Below, in pieces: positions 55,682-64,000 of a stretch of 64,000 nucleotides of DNA. Within the stretch, counting starts at the first letter, position 1. Each line of letters opens with the position of its first letter. The stretch comes from Psychrobacter sp. TAE2020. GTDB taxonomy: Bacteria; Pseudomonadota; Gammaproteobacteria; Pseudomonadales; Moraxellaceae. The DNA lies in the NCBI RefSeq assembly GCF_018919485.1, contig NZ_JAHLMU010000001.1:1868893-1932892 (forward strand), written 5' to 3'. Made by a program: the position numbers and the translations under genes. Under the pieces are notes generated by a model, which saw only the letters and a program-made list of their open reading frames with translations, searched no databases and had not been told where the DNA came from.

Positions 55682-57130
55682 CTACTTACGTTTTTTACGT
55701 TGGATAGTATGAATAGCACGGCCATCCGCTGATAGAGCGGCTTCATGCACTGCTTCTGATATAGTTGGATGAGCAAACGTCATCAACTGCAAGTCTTCGA
55801 TACTAGAAACAAACTCCATCGCAATCATACCCTGATGGACGATATCACCCGCACCAGCAGCGATAGCATGCATACCTAGCAAGCGATCAGTTTTAGCATC
55901 AGCTACTACTTTGATAGAACCTTCAGCTTCACTTTGAGCCAAGGCACGACCATTAGCCGCTAAGCTAAATGAACCGGTTTTCACTTCGAAACCTGCTTCA
56001 GTAGCTTCTTGCTCAGTCATACCTACCCAAGCGATTTCTGGATGAGTATAAATGACATTAATAATAGTGTCATAGTTAACTTGTGCTTTTTCGCCATGGA
56101 TGCGTTCAACAGCCATTACGCCTTCTTCTGAAGCTTTATGCGCAAGCATTGGACCACGTACTAAGTCACCGATAGCATAAACGCCATCAAGATTAGTCTT
56201 ACACTGATCATCGACATCGATAAGGCCACGTTCAGTCAGTTTAATACCGCTGTCATCACCTAGCAATTTTTCAGAATAAGCACGACGACCAACACAAACG
56301 ATTAGCTTATCAAAACGCTGCTCTGATGACTCGCCTTTGTTTTCACTAGTGACCACAACTTCATCACCTTGAACTTCAGCTTTAATAACTTTGGTATCAA
56401 CACGGATATCAAGGCCTTGCTTTTTGAACATTTTGGCCGCTTCTTTAGCCATGTCTTTATCAGCAGCTGCTAGGAAGCTAGGTAGTGCTTCATACACTAC
56501 TACTTCACTACCAAGACGACGCCATACAGAACCTAGCTCAAGACCGATAACACCAGCACCGATTACGCCTAAACGCTTAGGCGTTTCGGTGAAATCTAAG
56601 GCGCCGGTTGAGTCAACGATACGATCATGATCAGTTTTGGCCACTGAAATATCGATAGGGATAGAACCTGAAGCAAGAATAACGTTTTTAGCAGTAATAG
56701 TAGACTCAGCAGCATCTTCAGCTGTGAACTTAACTTTTTTATCGCTACCCTTACCGTCGAGTAAAGTACCCCAACCTTGTAGCCAGTCAATGCCATTACC
56801 TTTGAATAAAGCGGCAATACCACCAGTCAACTGCTTAACGATAGCTTCTTTACGACCGATCATCGTTTCGATATCAATAGCAACGTCACCAGTACTGATA
56901 CCATGCTCGTCAAGGTCATGCTTAGTAGCTTCATAACGATGTGAAGTATCTAACAAAGCTTTTGAAGGGATACAACCAACGTTTAAACAAGTACCGCCAA
57001 GTGCTGGCGCGCCTTTATAAATACGTTTTTCAATACAAGCTACGCTCATACCTAGTTGAGCTGCACGAATAGCAGCTACGTAACCACCAGGACCGCCGCC
57101 GATAACGACTAGATCATAATTGTCTTTCAT
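55682..57130 (-). CDS. lpdA: Dihydrolipoyl dehydrogenase (E3)
   Basis: Flavoprotein that reoxidises the lipoyl groups of 2-oxoacid dehydrogenase complexes. FAD loop [10 protein letters not shown]; redox disulfide C48/C53 in [13 protein letters not shown]; second nucleotide loop [17 protein letters not shown]; and the C-terminal [12 protein letters not shown] with the catalytic His-Glu. 482 aa. It serves the 2-oxoglutarate dehydrogenase complex encoded upstream. Confidence 0.98.
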   Translation of the reverse strand: MKDNYDLVVIGGGPGGYVAAIRAAQLGMSVACIEKRIYKGAPALGGTCLNVGCIPSKALLDTSHRYEATKHDLDEHGISTGDVAIDIETMIGRKEAIVKQLTGGIAALFKGNGIDWLQGWGTLLDGKGSDKKVKFTAEDAAESTITAKNVILASGSIPIDISVAKTDHDRIVDSTGALDFTETPKRLGVIGAGVIGLELGSVWRRLGSEVVVYEALPSFLAAADKDMAKEAAKMFKKQGLDIRVDTKVIKAEVQGDEVVVTSENKGESSEQRFDKLIVCVGRRAYSEKLLGDDSGIKLTERGLIDVDDQCKTNLDGVYAIGDLVRGPMLAHKASEEGVMAVERIHGEKAQVNYDTIINVIYTHPEIAWVGMTEQEATEAGFEVKTGSFSLAANGRALAQSEAEGSIKVVADAKTDRLLGMHAIAAGAGDIVHQGMIAMEFVSSIEDLQLMTFAHPTISEAVHEAALSADGRAIHTIQRKKRK

Positions 57131-57328
57131 AATGGATTTCCATATTTTATTTATAGCTTAAATGATAGTAATTATCTGAGTTATTGACTCTAGCGCCGTC
57201 GCGACAAATCTATGACTTATACGCCAAAGATTGGCGGTAACACTGATTTATCATAATGAGTATTGCAGAATAACTAAGATGATTTTATAGCCTAAAGTAG
57301 ACTGGTTGTAGCATAGATCATAACTAAA

Positions 57329-57360
57329 AAGCTTGTATCAGCGTTAGCCAATACAAGCTT
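57329..57360 (-). terminator. Hairpin with short T-run in the sucB-lpd spacer
   Basis: Perfect 10-bp arms AAGCTTGTAT / ATACAAGCTT with a 12-nt loop, right after the sucB stop. On the minus strand a run of five Ts follows. It may act as a partial terminator or RNA-stabilising stem. Confidence 0.65.
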
Positions 57361-57366
57361 ATAAGC

Positions 57367-58605
57367 TTACAAATCTAGTAGTAGCAGTGATGGATCTTCG
57401 ACCAATTCTTTAATGGTTACTAAGAACTGTACTGCTTCTTTGCCATCAATCATACGATGGTCATAAGACAATGCTAAATACATCATAGGTAAGATTTTAA
57501 CTTCACCATTAACTGCCATTGGGCGGTCATTGATAGCATGCATACCTAAGATAGCAGTTTGTGGTGGGTTCAAGATAGGAGTAGACATCAATGAACCGAA
57601 TACGCCACCGTTAGAGATAGTGAAAGTACCACCCATCATATCTTCTAGACCTAGTTTGCCTTTTTGCGCTAGGCCACCAAGCTCACGGATACGGCTTTCG
57701 ACATCAGCCATGCTCATCTGATCAGTATCACGTAGTACTGGTACTACTAGACCACGATCTGATGATACAGCAACACCGATATCATAGTAACCATGATAAA
57801 CGATATCATCGCCATCTAATGAAGCATTGACTGCTGGGAAACGTTTTAACGCTTCAGTAGCCGCACGGACAAATAATGACATAAAGCCTAAACGTACACC
57901 ATGACGCTTCTCAAAACGATCTTTGTATTGAGCACGAAGTTCCATCAATGGCTTCATGTTGACTTCGTTAAACGTAGTTAACATAGCCGTTTCTTGAGAA
58001 GCCGCTAGCAGACGATTCGCAACTGTCTTACGTAGACGGGTCATAGGAACACGTTTTTCACTACGTGCGCCGGCTTCAGCAACTGGTTGGCCGCTGTCAG
58101 TTTTGATACTACTATCAGCTTTCAGGGTTGGGCTACTCATGTCACTTTTGGTAACTCGACCACCACGACCACTGCCTTCAACGTCTTTTGGATCAACGCC
58201 AGACTCTTTTGCTGCTTTGCGTACTGCTGGGCTTTGATCTTTATGATCAGCTTCAGGGCCACTGGTGTTAGCAGTAGCTTGTACTGGCTCGCCGCCATCA
58301 GTTGCTTGCTTTTCTTGTACAGGAGCAGCTGGTAGATTTGGATCTACAGCTGGTGCTGCACTGGCAGTAGCACCAGCTTCAAATTCACCAATAATTTCGT
58401 CAGACAATACAGTATCATCAACTTGCTTGACGATTTTAGTGACTACACCATTATCTGGCGCAACTACTTCTAGTACTACTTTGTCAGTTTCGATTTCAGC
58501 TAATAGGTCGTCACGATTAACTTGTTGACCTTCGGTGACGTGCCATTCAACGATTGTGCCATCGGCAACCGATTCTGGAAACACGGGGGCTTTAATTTCA
58601 GCCAT
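57367..58605 (-). CDS. sucB: 2-oxoglutarate dehydrogenase E2 (dihydrolipoyl succinyltransferase)
   Basis: The N-terminal lipoyl domain has the lipoyl-lysine Lys42 in [12 protein letters not shown] linker and a small E1/E3-binding domain ([15 protein letters not shown]) follow, and the catalytic domain ends with [15 protein letters not shown] carrying the active His and Asp. 412 aa is normal. GAG-type site 6-9 nt before the ATG. Downstream of sucA with a 297-nt spacer. Confidence 0.98.
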   Translation of the reverse strand: MAEIKAPVFPESVADGTIVEWHVTEGQQVNRDDLLAEIETDKVVLEVVAPDNGVVTKIVKQVDDTVLSDEIIGEFEAGATASAAPAVDPNLPAAPVQEKQATDGGEPVQATANTSGPEADHKDQSPAVRKAAKESGVDPKDVEGSGRGGRVTKSDMSSPTLKADSSIKTDSGQPVAEAGARSEKRVPMTRLRKTVANRLLAASQETAMLTTFNEVNMKPLMELRAQYKDRFEKRHGVRLGFMSLFVRAATEALKRFPAVNASLDGDDIVYHGYYDIGVAVSSDRGLVVPVLRDTDQMSMADVESRIRELGGLAQKGKLGLEDMMGGTFTISNGGVFGSLMSTPILNPPQTAILGMHAINDRPMAVNGEVKILPMMYLALSYDHRMIDGKEAVQFLVTIKELVEDPSLLLLDL

Positions 58606-58730
58606 CGATATACTCCTTAGATTTAGATATTACTATTTATTATAAAGTCGTGATAGGCAGTTAGCGCGAATAACTAGTATAAATAGTTAGCGGCTGACTG
58701 TTATCGCCTGATACGGATGCTGCTATATTC

Positions 58731-58784
58731 TAATGCTTTAAATAGTACTAATGCTTTAAATAATACTAATGCTTTAAATACTCG
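58731..58784. repeat. Three tandem 18-bp repeats in the sucA-sucB spacer
   Basis: Units begin TAATGCTTTAAATA; the first two differ at one position and the third diverges at its end. A degraded fourth unit may follow. Non-coding. Confidence 0.85.
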
Positions 58785-58848
58785 ATATTAATACTTTAGA
58801 TACTAGTGTTATTTTTACCAATACTATAAATGCTAATAATTTGAGCAA

Positions 58849-58884
58849 CAGTGGCCAACGTTTTATATAGAACGCTGACCACTG
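58849..58884. promoter_or_regulatory. Strong hairpin just after the sucA stop
   Basis: Arms CAGTGGCCAACGTT / AACGCTGACCACTG pair at 12 of 14 positions (the other two wobble), 8-nt loop. No T-run follows on the minus strand; mRNA processing or protection of the sucA 3' end is possible. Confidence 0.65.
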
Positions 58885-58902
58885 TCATTCAAAGTTTTTT
58901 AA

Positions 58903-61770
58903 CTATTTAGCCAGTTGATCGACTGTTATGCCAAGACCGCCAGCAATTAGAGCTTGCTGCTGCTGGATATGCAGTTTTGCAGACCCCGTTGCAGGAGCTG
59001 CACTAGCAGGACGTGCTACCGGTCTCATAAGTTCCGCTTTAGTTGGATGCGGTACTACGATACGGAACATATTTGGTGCTAAGTAATTCCAAGCGCCTTG
59101 GTTCAATGGCTCTTCTTGCGTCCAAACTACTTCTTCAAGATTACTATATTTTTCGATCTCAGCAACCATGCGTGCTTCTGGTAGCGGATACAATTGCTCG
59201 ATACGGACGATAGCCACATGTTCAAGACCTAAAGCACGACGCTGCTCTAGTAGGTCATAATAAACCTTACCACCACAAAGTACCAAACGCGTTACTTTGC
59301 TAGCATCTTGATTGTCTATCTCTGGCAATACTGTCTCAAACTTACCATTAGCCAGCTCTTCTAGTTCTGAAGTGGCCAGCTTATGACGTAGCAAGCTTTT
59401 TGGCGACATTACAATCAGTGGCTTACGGATAGGACGGACACCTTGGCGACGTAACGCATGATATATTTGCGCTGGCGTAGTTGGGGTGATTACTTGCATG
59501 TTGTCTTCGGCACATAACTGTAAGAAACGCTCAAGACGTGCTGAAGAATGCTCAGGGCCTTGGCCTTCAAAGCCGTGTGGCAATAACATAGTCAGACCAC
59601 AAACGCGCTGCCATTTAGTCTCACCGCTAGCGATGAACTGATCGATAACCACTTGCGCGCCATTGACGAAGTCACCAAACTGCGCTTCCCAAATAACTAC
59701 AGCATTAGGAACCGTAGTCGCATAACCATACTCAAAAGCTAATACCGCCTCTTCTGATAGTAAAGAGTTATAAGTAGCAAAGCGTGCTTGTTTCTCACTC
59801 ATGTGAGCTAGTGGCACATACATACTGCCATCAGTGATGTTATACAGTTCGCTATGACGATGAGAGAAAGTACCGCGACCCACATCTTCACCAGTGATAC
59901 GCACCATAATATCATCGTTATCAACTAAAGAAGCATAAGCTAAAGTCTCAGCCGCTCCCCAGTTCAATGGCTCTGTACCAGTTTGCATCGCTAAACGCTG
60001 CTCAACAACTTTTTGAACTTGGCGTTGTAAAGTATAGCCTTCAGGCATCTCAGCCATTTTGCGGCCATAAGCTTTAAGCTTCTCTATATCGACACTAGTA
60101 TCCCAATCATCTTGTAGCTCATGGCCTAGATAAGGGGTCCAGTCAACGAATAACTCTTCGCTTGGCTCAAGGACTAAAGCGTTTACTACGTATTCACCAC
60201 GATCTAACGATTCACGATATTCGTCTTCGTATTTGGTAGCTTCAGCATCGCTTATCACGCCCGCTGCAACTAATTTTTGTACATAGATAGTACGAGTAGT
60301 CGCTAGTTTTTTGATAACGGCATACATCAAAGGCTGAGTTGCTGACGGCTCATCGGCCTCGTTATGACCATTACGACGATAGCAGAACAAATCAATAATA
60401 ATATCTTTACCAAACTCATGGCGATAATCTAACGCTAATTGTGAGGCAAATACTACTGATTCAGGGTCATCGCCATTCACGTGTAATATAGGCGCATGAA
60501 CCATTTTTGCAACGTCAGTACAGTATTCTGTCGAACGTGCATCTTCTTGACGGCTAGTAGTAAAGCCGACTTGGTTATTAATAACGATATGTAGCGTGCC
60601 ACCCGTAGTATAAGCACGAGTCTGTGACATCTGGAAGGTCTCTTGCACTACGCCTTGACCAGCAAACGCCGCATCACCATGAACTACGATAGGCAATACT
60701 AAGTTACCATCAGTATCGTTACGACGTACTTGACGGGCACGTACTGAGCCTTCTAGTACTGGAGCAACAATCTCAAGATGTGATGGGTTAAACGCTAAAG
60801 CTAGATGCGCCTCTCCACCTGGAGTCATCACGTTTGACGAGTAACCATTGTGATACTTAACGTCACCGGAGCCTTTTTCTGGCTGCACTTTACCGTCGAA
60901 TTCATCGAACAGGTCAGCTGGGTTTTTACCCAAAACGTTAACCAACAGGTTAAGACGTCCGCGATGCGCCATACCGATGACCATCTCTTTAGTACCGTAG
61001 CTACCAGCACGTTGGATGATTTCATTGACTGCTGGTATGAAGCTCTCGCCGCCTTCTAGACCAAAACGTTTCACCCCAGTATATTTACGCGCTAGATATT
61101 TTTCTAGGCCTTCAGCTGCTGTCAAACTCTCAAGTATAGCTAAACGTTTTTCTTTATCGAATTCGATATGGCCCAAATTAGATTCAAGATACTTTTCCAT
61201 CCAGCGTTTTTCAGTACTACTAGTGACATGCATGTACTCTACGCCGATATAACGGCAGTAGACGCGTTCCATGATTTCAATAATTTCACGTAACGACGCT
61301 TCACTCTTACCAATATTTAAATCATTAGTAGGATATATCGTATCCAAATCAGACTCTGCTAGATTATGATAAGCCAGCGTTAAGTCTTCAACTTCCGGAC
61401 GTGGATGTAACCCTAAAGGATCAAGCTGAGCATAACGATGACCACGACGACGATAAGCAGAAATAAGCTGTTGAACGCCCATTTGCTTAGGGTCAGCACG
61501 GTGTGCAGTACTAGCAGCTGCACCATCAGTAGACGCAACAGATCCTTTATTAGCTGTTTGGTTGCGAGCTAATAATAAAAACTGATCTTTGATAGCGTTA
61601 TGATGAGCGTCATTTGGCGATTGATACTGTTTAAAGTAGTCTTGCCAATCCTTATCGACACTAGTAGGGTCGGTTAGGAATTGCTCGTAGAGGGATTCAA
61701 TATAAAGGGCGTTGTCAGCAGCGAGTTCAGTGTGTCCTGAATCAGTTACTTGTTTAGTTATGCTATTCAT
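58903..61770 (-). CDS. sucA: 2-oxoglutarate dehydrogenase E1
   Basis: ThDP-dependent decarboxylase of the TCA cycle. The N-terminal subunit-contact helix is in NALYIESLYEQFLTDP; the family blocks MGMAHRGRLNLLVN-like (IGMAHRGRLNLLVN), HGDAAFAGQG, and FCYRRNGHNEADEP are present; the pyrimidine-binding half has GEDVGRGTFSHRH and LLPHGFEGQGPEHSSAR. 955 aa is normal. It heads the sucA-sucB-lpd-sucC-sucD cluster, after a 1-kb leader without genes. Confidence 0.98.
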   Translation of the reverse strand: MNSITKQVTDSGHTELAADNALYIESLYEQFLTDPTSVDKDWQDYFKQYQSPNDAHHNAIKDQFLLLARNQTANKGSVASTDGAAASTAHRADPKQMGVQQLISAYRRRGHRYAQLDPLGLHPRPEVEDLTLAYHNLAESDLDTIYPTNDLNIGKSEASLREIIEIMERVYCRYIGVEYMHVTSSTEKRWMEKYLESNLGHIEFDKEKRLAILESLTAAEGLEKYLARKYTGVKRFGLEGGESFIPAVNEIIQRAGSYGTKEMVIGMAHRGRLNLLVNVLGKNPADLFDEFDGKVQPEKGSGDVKYHNGYSSNVMTPGGEAHLALAFNPSHLEIVAPVLEGSVRARQVRRNDTDGNLVLPIVVHGDAAFAGQGVVQETFQMSQTRAYTTGGTLHIVINNQVGFTTSRQEDARSTEYCTDVAKMVHAPILHVNGDDPESVVFASQLALDYRHEFGKDIIIDLFCYRRNGHNEADEPSATQPLMYAVIKKLATTRTIYVQKLVAAGVISDAEATKYEDEYRESLDRGEYVVNALVLEPSEELFVDWTPYLGHELQDDWDTSVDIEKLKAYGRKMAEMPEGYTLQRQVQKVVEQRLAMQTGTEPLNWGAAETLAYASLVDNDDIMVRITGEDVGRGTFSHRHSELYNITDGSMYVPLAHMSEKQARFATYNSLLSEEAVLAFEYGYATTVPNAVVIWEAQFGDFVNGAQVVIDQFIASGETKWQRVCGLTMLLPHGFEGQGPEHSSARLERFLQLCAEDNMQVITPTTPAQIYHALRRQGVRPIRKPLIVMSPKSLLRHKLATSELEELANGKFETVLPEIDNQDASKVTRLVLCGGKVYYDLLEQRRALGLEHVAIVRIEQLYPLPEARMVAEIEKYSNLEEVVWTQEEPLNQGAWNYLAPNMFRIVVPHPTKAELMRPVARPASAAPATGSAKLHIQQQQALIAGGLGITVDQLAK

Positions 61771-62803
61771 AATAATCGTCTATTTGATAGATAAATGAAT
61801 GGAATTGTGCTTATTGTTGTGTGATCCGTCATATGCTAGGCACTTGGACAGTTGGCGTATACCATCAGAAAGTAGTTGCTCGGAATGTAGTTGCTTATCG
61901 TGGCTATGTGGTTACTTACTTTGATGATTATTTTACTAATAAACACATCAAACCAGTTACTACTAAGTTTATAGTTATCATTAATTGTGAACGTCCGGTC
62001 TTGTTTTCAGCCTCGTTTCACAAAATTGATTGCTATATACTAAAAGCAGCCATAACTAATAGATTAATATCTAACCCTATTATCATAGCTCACTATTAAA
62101 ACCTTGATGAGCTAGCATCGTAACTTCAATATAACTTTGATAAATAATTGGTAGATAGTTAAGGTATTCAGCTAGCCGATAGATCAGCTATTTCCTGCTG
62201 CAAAAGTCCTTCCTTGATCAATATACGCTGTTTTTGTGCTAAACATACATTGCTGCTTAGGGTAACATGCAAAAATTACCTGAGGTAGTTTGTTTGTTCA
62301 ATACTAGGTATTTATGTAATAAATATCCATTATAGCCTTCATATTGAGCACGGTGACTATGATAACATTTTTATTTGCATGTTTTTACAGCTATTATAAA
62401 AATAGTGTCTTTAATTAGCTATATTATTTTAGCTATTTGTCATAATCATAAATATTGTGTAGAAAATCAGCATTTTACTAGCCATTGTTGATTAATTAGG
62501 GAAAATAGATTTTTACAGGCTATCAACGTGACGCTATTATAAAATTACAAGCAGATAGATAGTAGTCATAGTAGCTACTAGTGTAGATAACTAAGCTCGT
62601 CACTTGTACTCTAGCTGACTCTTAGAGAACCAGTCAACTCCGATGGCTAGCTGCCAATAACTAACTAGGCCAGATTTTCACCTTTTAAAATACTTTACTT
62701 AAGGTCATATAATAAAACACCGCCAGCTTACTGACGGTGTTTTATTATATGTCTTTTGTTAGCTAGCTTTTATTGCCTGTTGCTAACAACTATTGGCTAT
62801 ACA
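61771..62803. other. 1-kb AT-rich region between sdhB and sucA
   Basis: No coding sequence is supported; the longest plus-strand frame (61821-62099) lacks a ribosome-binding site and recognisable features. It holds the sdhB terminator at its sdh-proximal end and presumably the sucA promoter and leader. Unusually long for this window. Confidence 0.6.
62707..62748. terminator. Terminator after sdhB
   Basis: Perfect 15-bp arms TATAATAAAACACCG / CGGTGTTTTATTATA with a 12-nt loop; U-rich 3' arm on the minus strand. It ends the sdh transcript before sucA. Confidence 0.9.
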
Positions 62804-63514
62804 CTACCCTGCTTGGTCGATTAGCATATTACGCAAATGGCCAATCGCTTGCGTGGGGTTTAAACCCTTAGGACATACTGATACACAGTTCATAATACCA
62901 CGGCAGCGGAATAAGCTGAACGGATCATCTAAACGTGCCAAACGGGCTTGAGTATCATTATCACGACTATCTGCTACAAATCGATAAGCGTGCAACAGGG
63001 CTGACGGACCTAAGAATTTATCAGGGTTCCACCAGAATGATGGGCAGCTAGTAGAACAGCAAGCGCATAAGATACACTCGTAAAGACCGTTAAGTTTATC
63101 ACGCTGTTCAGGCGACTGTAGACGCTCAGTTGGTGGGGCTGGCTGATCGTTGATTAAGTAAGGATGAACCTTTTCATACTGCTCATAGAACTGGTTCATA
63201 TCGACGACTAGATCACGCACTACTGGTAAACCTGGAAGTGGACGGATAGTAATTTTCTCAGGTAAAGTATTCATATTCAGCAAACAAGCCAAACCGTTCT
63301 TACCGTTGATGTTCATACCATCAGAGCCACAGATACCTTCACGACAAGAGCGACGGAAGGTAATAGTTTCATCTTGCTTTTTTAGGCGTAATAACAAGTC
63401 AAGTAACATACGATCAGAATCTAATAGCTCAATCGTATAACTCTGCATACGTGGTGCTGCGTCCTTGTCAGGATCGTAGCGATAAATTTCGATGGTGCGA
63501 GTACCTCTGCTCAT
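62804..63514 (-). CDS. sdhB: Succinate dehydrogenase iron-sulfur subunit
   Basis: Passes electrons from the flavoprotein to quinone through three Fe-S clusters. 2Fe-2S ligands: CREGICGSDG with the later Cys in NGLACLL. The 4Fe-4S is in CILCACCSTSCPSFWW and the 3Fe-4S in CRGIMNCVSVCPKGLNP. GGAG lies 9 nt before the ATG at 63514, so a GTG five codons earlier is rejected. 236 aa. It follows sdhA, 181 nt away. Confidence 0.97.
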   Translation of the reverse strand: MSRGTRTIEIYRYDPDKDAAPRMQSYTIELLDSDRMLLDLLLRLKKQDETITFRRSCREGICGSDGMNINGKNGLACLLNMNTLPEKITIRPLPGLPVVRDLVVDMNQFYEQYEKVHPYLINDQPAPPTERLQSPEQRDKLNGLYECILCACCSTSCPSFWWNPDKFLGPSALLHAYRFVADSRDNDTQARLARLDDPFSLFRCRGIMNCVSVCPKGLNPTQAIGHLRNMLIDQAG

Positions 63515-63695
63515 AATACTAAACTCCACACTAAGTGAGGGCGAGCGTACAAGAATTGCTTTATCTTTGCGCCTGCTTTTATCAATAGGCTTATCAATAA
63601 AAGCACGGCGCTGGCATAAACTTGTAGCTGGCGGTCATCTTTTAATAAATGAATAATGAATAATTACTTATCTGCTAATCAGTTGACGCTTGATA

Positions 63696-64000
63696 TTAAT
63701 AGACGCGAACTTTTGGCTCAATATAATCTACGGTCAAGGGTACAGTGCGAACCGGCTTATAAACCACTCGATTATCTTTAGAATACCATAAGGTATGCTT
63801 CATCCAATCATGGTCGTTACGACCGTTTGGTGCATAATCATCATCTTCTGGGCGATCATAATCCGCTACACTGTGTGCGCCACGGCTTTCATGACGATGA
63901 GCTGCTGATACCATAGTAGCTTTAGCCACTTCGTATAAGTTAGCTACCTCAAAGGCCTCAATACGCGCAGTATTAAACACTTGTGACTTATCGGTAAGGT
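63696..64000 (-). CDS. sdhA: Succinate dehydrogenase flavoprotein subunit, C-terminal part (cut by window)
   Basis: About 100 C-terminal residues of SdhA; the frame is open through the right window edge, so the start is outside. The visible part has NTARIEAFEVANLYEVAKA, SRGAHSVADYDRPEDDDYAP, NDHDWMKHTLWY and the terminal VDYIEPKVRVY, all standard for SdhA. The flavin-binding domain is not in view. Confidence 0.96.
   Translation of the reverse strand, partial: LTDKSQVFNTARIEAFEVANLYEVAKATMVSAAHRHESRGAHSVADYDRPEDDDYAPNGRNDHDWMKHTLWYSKDNRVVYKPVRTVPLTVDYIEPKVRVY

Noticed and set aside
61821..62099. A 92-codon plus-strand frame in the sdhB-sucA gap
   Set aside because: No ribosome-binding site, no recognisable domain, and codon use resembles AT-rich spacer.
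1..64000. tRNA or rRNA genes
   Set aside because: I looked for typical T-loop and anticodon-arm patterns in the spacers and found none; a tRNAscan run would settle this.

Overview
This 64-kb window is chromosomal sequence from a gammaproteobacterium of the Moraxellaceae, most likely Psychrobacter. The evidence is moderate-to-low GC with AT-rich spacers, long Ser/Thr/Asn/Gln/Lys-rich tails on housekeeping proteins, the ubiG-mupP-yciK gene order shared with Pseudomonas, and a pgm / ugd-like / pgi / galU / galE sugar-nucleotide block like the one closing Acinetobacter capsule loci. No search could be run, so the genus is an inference. No rRNA, tRNA, CRISPR array, prophage or intact insertion sequence was seen. 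This is almost entirely core genome.

Layout. 0-9 kb: a CPA1-type cation/proton antiporter with a cytosolic TrkA-N domain (5' end cut by the window), then tmk, mltG and pabC on the minus strand, a lipoprotein, aroE and an FUSC-family membrane protein. A near-identical 23-bp direct repeat brackets pabC plus the lipoprotein. 9-20 kb: an acyl-CoA dehydrogenase, a PliG-like exported protein, a CHMI-like tautomerase, ybaK, plsB, an unfamiliar Kelch-like protein, ettA, and a small gene broken by an in-frame amber codon. 20-27 kb: a ferredoxin-type reductase followed by a fatty-acid desaturase (a likely electron-transfer pair), a small GNAT-like protein, phhB, a DUF1328 peptide and a saccharopine-dehydrogenase-like oxidoreductase. 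27-34 kb: an exported protein with five tandem 13-residue repeats, tex, ompR without an adjacent envZ, a CobW-family GTPase, a DksA/TraR-type zinc-finger protein and an AcfC-like periplasmic binding protein. 34-46 kb: yciK-mupP-ubiG, dsbA, darP, rapZ, the pcnB-folK-panB-panC run, a ComEA-like protein and mazG.

46-53 kb is the sugar-phosphate/nucleotide-sugar block: phosphomannomutase/phosphoglucomutase, a UDP-glucose-dehydrogenase-like protein lacking the catalytic cysteine, pgi, galU and galE. Together these interconvert fructose-6-P, glucose-6-P, glucose-1-P, UDP-glucose and UDP-galactose for surface polysaccharide. 53-64 kb is the TCA block on the minus strand: sdhA (partial), sdhB, a 1-kb gap, then sucA-sucB-lpd-sucC-sucD. 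These encode succinate dehydrogenase, 2-oxoglutarate dehydrogenase and succinyl-CoA synthetase. Hairpins lie in several spacers of this block.

The most interesting items are: the apparently catalytically dead UDP-glucose dehydrogenase homologue; the 39-bp tandem-repeat exported protein; the paired 23-bp repeats that look like mobile-element ends; the orphan Kelch-like protein; the amber-interrupted gene; and a perfect 13-bp-arm hairpin between mupP and yciK. I saw no strong evidence for a wholly new multi-gene system.
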